DNA from: Sandaracinaceae bacterium
Lineage (GTDB): Bacteria; Myxococcota_A; Polyangia; Polyangiales; Houyiibacteriaceae
Length of the DNA stretch: 64,000 nt
Direction: 5' to 3'
Assembly (NCBI GenBank): GCA_016706685.1
Contig: JADJJE010000005.1
Span: 1 to 64,000 of the forward strand
Within the stretch, counting starts at the first letter, position 1. Every line of letters starts with the position of its first letter. Below, one piece after another: positions 59,150 to 64,000 of this stretch. Below the pieces are notes generated by a model. It ran no database searches and was not told where the DNA came from. It was given only the letters and a program-made list of their open reading frames with translations. A program made the position numbers and the translations under genes.

Positions 59150-60616
59150 ATGAACGACCTGTGGGAATCGACCCTGCTCCGCCTCCAAAGGACGATCTCT
59201 CCGGAGGCCTTCGAGAGCTGGATCGCCGACATCGAGTTCGGCGGGCTCATCGACGGACAGCTCACGCTGCGGGTTCCCAACAGCTTCCAGCTCGAGTGGG
59301 TGCACAACAACTACGAGTCGCTCGTGCTGGAGCTCTGCCAAGAAGAGGCGCGCTACACCAGCCACGCGGCGCCCACCTCCATCGTCCTCACCATCGACGC
59401 CAACCTGCAGGCGCGCGCCACCGCCGCGCGTAGCACCGAGCCCGCGCGTGCTCCCTCGCAGCGCGCCCCGCTTTCGTCCATCCAGGGTGGTCGTCCGCAA
59501 ACGCCGCCCAACGGCCTGCTCGCGTCGCGCCCCAGCTTCGCGCCCCACGCCACCTTCGCGCCGCAGTCCACGCTGCCGCAGCCGCCGCCGGTCGCCGACC
59601 TGAACCCGATGTACAGCTTCGACAACTTCGTCGTCGGGCCCAGCAACCAGCTGGCGCACGCGGCCAGCGTCGCCGTCGCATCGTCTCCCGGCACCCGCTA
59701 CAACCCGCTCTTCATCTACGGCGGCGTCGGTCTGGGCAAGACGCACCTCGTGAACGCCATCGGCCACACGGTGCTCGCCAACAACCCCGGCGCCAGCATC
59801 CTCTACCTCTCGGCCGAGCGCTTCACCAACGAGTTCATCTGGTCGCTGCAGAACCACCGCATCGCGCAGTTTCGCGAGCGCTACCGCAGCCACTGCGACG
59901 TCCTGCTCATGGACGACATCCAGTTCCTGGCGGGTCGCGAGCAGACGCAGGAAGAGTTCTTCCACACGTTCAACGCGCTGCACCACGCCAACAAGCAAAT
60001 CGTCGTCACGTCGGACGTGTACCCGCAGCAGATCCCGGAGATGGAAGAGCGCCTCATCAGCCGCTTCCAGTCCGGCATGGTGGCCGACGTGCAGGCGCCC
60101 GAGGTGGACACGCGCGTCGCCATCCTGCGCACCAAGGCCGCCGGTGAGGGCATCCAGCTCAGCCAAGAGGTGGCGCACTACCTGGCGCAGGTCGTGAAGA
60201 GCAACGTGCGCGAGCTCGAGGGCACGCTCACGCGCCTGGCCGTGCTCGCCGAGCTGCGCCAGCGCCCCATCGACATGGACCTGGCACGGGAAGCCACGCG
60301 CACGGTCATGCCGCAGCTCGAGCAGATCACCAGCGTGGAGGACATCCAGCGCGCCGTCTGCGAGTACTTCGGGGTGCGCATGGCGGACCTCAAGGGCAAG
60401 AAGCGCACGCGCTCGGTCAGCCACCCGCGCATGATCGCCATGTACCTCTGCCGTGAGCGCCTGGGCACCAGCTACCCAGACCTCGGCAGCCGCTTCGGCG
60501 GCAAGGACCACACCACGGTCCTCAGCGCCTACAAGAAGATTGGCCGCCTGCTCGAGGAGAACGACGACAAGGTGCTGGACGCCATCACCGCCGTGGACCG
60601 CAAGCTCGGTCTCTGA
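59150..60616 (+). CDS. dnaA: chromosomal replication initiator protein DnaA
   Basis: A 488-residue AAA+ initiator that binds DnaA boxes and melts the origin. Domain I (LRLQRTISPEAFESWIADIE) is followed by a low-complexity domain II (about residues 85-155), then domain III with Walker A IYGGVGLGKTHLVNAIGHTV and Walker B VLLMDDIQFLAGREQTQ. Domain IV has the DNA-binding signature SHPRMIAMYLCRERLG and FGGKDHTTVLSAYKKIGRLL. ATG 59150 has GAAGG at 59136-59140. The usual dnaN partner does not follow; instead a small converging gene and a lipoprotein do. Confidence 0.97.
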   Translation: MNDLWESTLLRLQRTISPEAFESWIADIEFGGLIDGQLTLRVPNSFQLEWVHNNYESLVLELCQEEARYTSHAAPTSIVLTIDANLQARATAARSTEPARAPSQRAPLSSIQGGRPQTPPNGLLASRPSFAPHATFAPQSTLPQPPPVADLNPMYSFDNFVVGPSNQLAHAASVAVASSPGTRYNPLFIYGGVGLGKTHLVNAIGHTVLANNPGASILYLSAERFTNEFIWSLQNHRIAQFRERYRSHCDVLLMDDIQFLAGREQTQEEFFHTFNALHHANKQIVVTSDVYPQQIPEMEERLISRFQSGMVADVQAPEVDTRVAILRTKAAGEGIQLSQEVAHYLAQVVKSNVRELEGTLTRLAVLAELRQRPIDMDLAREATRTVMPQLEQITSVEDIQRAVCEYFGVRMADLKGKKRTRSVSHPRMIAMYLCRERLGTSYPDLGSRFGGKDHTTVLSAYKKIGRLLEENDDKVLDAITAVDRKLGL

Positions 60617-60663
60617 GCGGGCGCCGCACCCGTCTCCGGCACCCGTCTCGGCCGCGCGCGCTC

Positions 60664-61116
60664 TCAGACCTCGAGCAGCACGCGACGGGTGGCCTCCTCG
60701 AGCGCCTGCGTGGACTCCACCAACTCGATGCGCCGCAGCGTGATATTGCCGGCCCGAACCGCCATCGCGATCATGGGCGAGTGCGTGGCGATCACGACGC
60801 GCCGCGTCTGATGCAAGATGCGCAGCGTGAAGGCCGTCAGTCGCGGAGGGATGCTCGGGTCGAAGCCCGTCATCGCCGTCCAATCGTGCAGGCCGTGCAC
60901 GCCACGGTCCCCCCGCCGCTTCACACGCGCCTCGAAGAAGTCCATGAACGGCACCGCGAGGTCGACGGAGAAGCGCCCCGTGACGCTGCTCAGCACCACG
61001 CCCGGCTTCGGCTCCCACATGCGCAGGTGCCCATCATCGTTGCGGTGCTCGGCAGCGGGGGACTGCGCGAAGAGGCCCGTCATGTCGTCACCGTACACCA
61101 CAAAGCTGGCGGCCAA
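60664..61116 (-). CDS. small conserved protein, possibly SpoIIAA/STAS-like fold
   Basis: About 150 residues with no signal or membrane span. The pattern of alternating strands and helices (RFSVDLAVPFMDFFEARVKR, GVHGLHDWTAMTGFDPSIPP, RRVVIATHSPMIAMAVRAGN) resembles STAS/SpoIIAA-like proteins that I associate with myxobacteria, but the match is weak and function is unknown. TTG 61116 is a tentative start; ATG 61083 would shorten it by eleven residues. It converges on dnaA and is divergent from the lipoprotein at 61192. Confidence 0.5.
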   Translation of the reverse strand: MAASFVVYGDDMTGLFAQSPAAEHRNDDGHLRMWEPKPGVVLSSVTGRFSVDLAVPFMDFFEARVKRRGDRGVHGLHDWTAMTGFDPSIPPRLTAFTLRILHQTRRVVIATHSPMIAMAVRAGNITLRRIELVESTQALEEATRRVLLEV

Positions 61117-61191
61117 GGGTTTCTCTCTACATCCACGGTGGCCAGCGCTGCCAGCGCTGATAGACTTGGGGAACCTGCACGAGGAGGCCTC

Positions 61192-61782
61192 ATGGGACGC
61201 TGGACGATGTCAGTACTGCTCTTGGGCGCGCTCACCACGGGCTGCAATCAATCATCCGTGGGAGATCCCGCTCCATCGCGCGGCTTCCCGGAGGTCACCG
61301 CCACGCTCACGTTCGAAGGCGTGACCTACGGCGGCAACATGAACATCACCACCGACTTGGGTGAGGAACGCCTCTCCTTCACAGGATATGCAATGGAGGG
61401 GAGCGACGTCATCGGAGTCGCGAGCCTGACGATTCAACAGACGCTGACGCGCAGCGCCTGGAACGAGTCGTCCTATGACCTCTACGACCAGCGCGAGGAC
61501 TGGTTCATCACAGAGGACGGGTTCCAGCCGGGAACCATGCAGCTTGGCGAGCACACATTCACCATCCGAGGGTTGGTGCTCACCGTGCTCGAAGACGGGA
61601 GCTTCGTGGCCACCGTGCACGCGGCCAACGTCGATGACGTCAGCAGCCGCGCCGACATCCGCGAGCGCGAGCTAGTCAGCCTCGAGGTCAGCGGAACGAT
61701 GACGCTCTGGTGCGCGGTCCACCGCGAGAACGGCATGGTCGACTTCGACGCACCGCCACCCGGCAGCCTCCACTGCCAATGA
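61192..61782 (+). CDS. small lipoprotein of unknown function
   Basis: A 196-residue predicted lipoprotein with lipobox LTTGC (Cys18) after a short hydrophobic signal. The mature part is beta-rich (LTFEGVTYGGNMNITTDLGE, then EHTFTIRGLVLTVLEDGSFV) with one Cys near residue 180 and another near the C-terminus, perhaps forming a disulfide. ATG 61192 has a strong GAGGAGG at 61181-61187. The family is not recognised. It is followed by uvrA after 63 bases. Confidence 0.68.
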   Translation: MGRWTMSVLLLGALTTGCNQSSVGDPAPSRGFPEVTATLTFEGVTYGGNMNITTDLGEERLSFTGYAMEGSDVIGVASLTIQQTLTRSAWNESSYDLYDQREDWFITEDGFQPGTMQLGEHTFTIRGLVLTVLEDGSFVATVHAANVDDVSSRADIRERELVSLEVSGTMTLWCAVHRENGMVDFDAPPPGSLHCQ

Positions 61783-61845
61783 GGCGCCGCCGCACCGAGT
61801 CCTCCTGACATCTCCTGTCAGACGCGCCATGCTATTGGCCCCCCA

Positions 61846-64000
<2,155 letters not shown>

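Overview
The window is about 64 kb of very GC-rich, densely coding bacterial DNA. It looks like a chromosomal segment of a myxobacterium-type organism (Myxococcota, probably Polyangia). This taxonomic call is inference. It rests on lipoproteins with von Willebrand A and FN3 domains, a GltJ/AgmX-like zinc-ribbon/GYF/TonB-C protein, MshEN-REC-TPR and PilZ-AMIN fusions, FHA-containing sigma-54 activators, and an isolated type III export-gate pair. The chromosomal origin appears to lie inside the window: dnaA starts at 59150 and is preceded by a 523-base gap with one perfect and several near-perfect DnaA boxes.

Layout. 1-6.4 kb: tail of a secreted protein, an acyl-CoA oxidase/dehydrogenase, a universal stress protein, a frameshifted FN3 lipoprotein paralogous to the first tail, and a polytopic membrane protein. 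6.4-13.7 kb: XRE-cupin regulator divergent from a frameshifted Fe-type superoxide dismutase, a PilZ-AMIN protein, a PAS/GAF/HisKA protein without an ATPase domain, and a membrane protein. 13.8-24.5 kb: housekeeping genes proS, a soluble lytic transglycosylase, an LhgO-like oxidase, trxB and nadB, then a gap with hexamer repeats in a long inverted repeat. 24.2-32.1 kb: hpt, sctT/sctS, GltJ-like protein, MshEN-REC-TPR protein and an NtrC-type activator. 32.4-36.2 kb: two tandem VWA lipoproteins, the first behind a good sigma-54 promoter match.

36.3-53.5 kb is the most unusual part: an apparent lipid or small acyl-product pathway. A HAE3/RND exporter overlaps a tight operon of ACP, AMP-ligase, KAS III, SDR, alpha/beta hydrolase, haem-oxygenase-like diiron protein and a second ACP. 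It meets head-on an operon encoding a biotin carrier, biotin carboxylase, acyl-CoA dehydrogenase and D-2-hydroxyacid dehydrogenase. The matching carboxyltransferase is divergent from that operon, and a PapA5/condensation-like acyltransferase and an NTF2-like protein lie further on. There are no PKS or NRPS megasynthases.

53.5-64 kb: an operon of rpe, FHA-sigma-54 activator, ketopantoate-reductase-like protein and truncated haemoglobin; a 738-base gap with two approximately 145-base hairpin elements; an outer-membrane barrel protein; the putative oriC and dnaA; a small conserved protein; a lipoprotein; and uvrA running off the end.

Three genes (the 3241 lipoprotein, sodB and the diiron protein) each carry an apparent single-base indel in otherwise intact reading frames. 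This pattern suggests sequencing or assembly errors at least as much as real decay. All functions are read from sequence motifs by eye; no searches were run.
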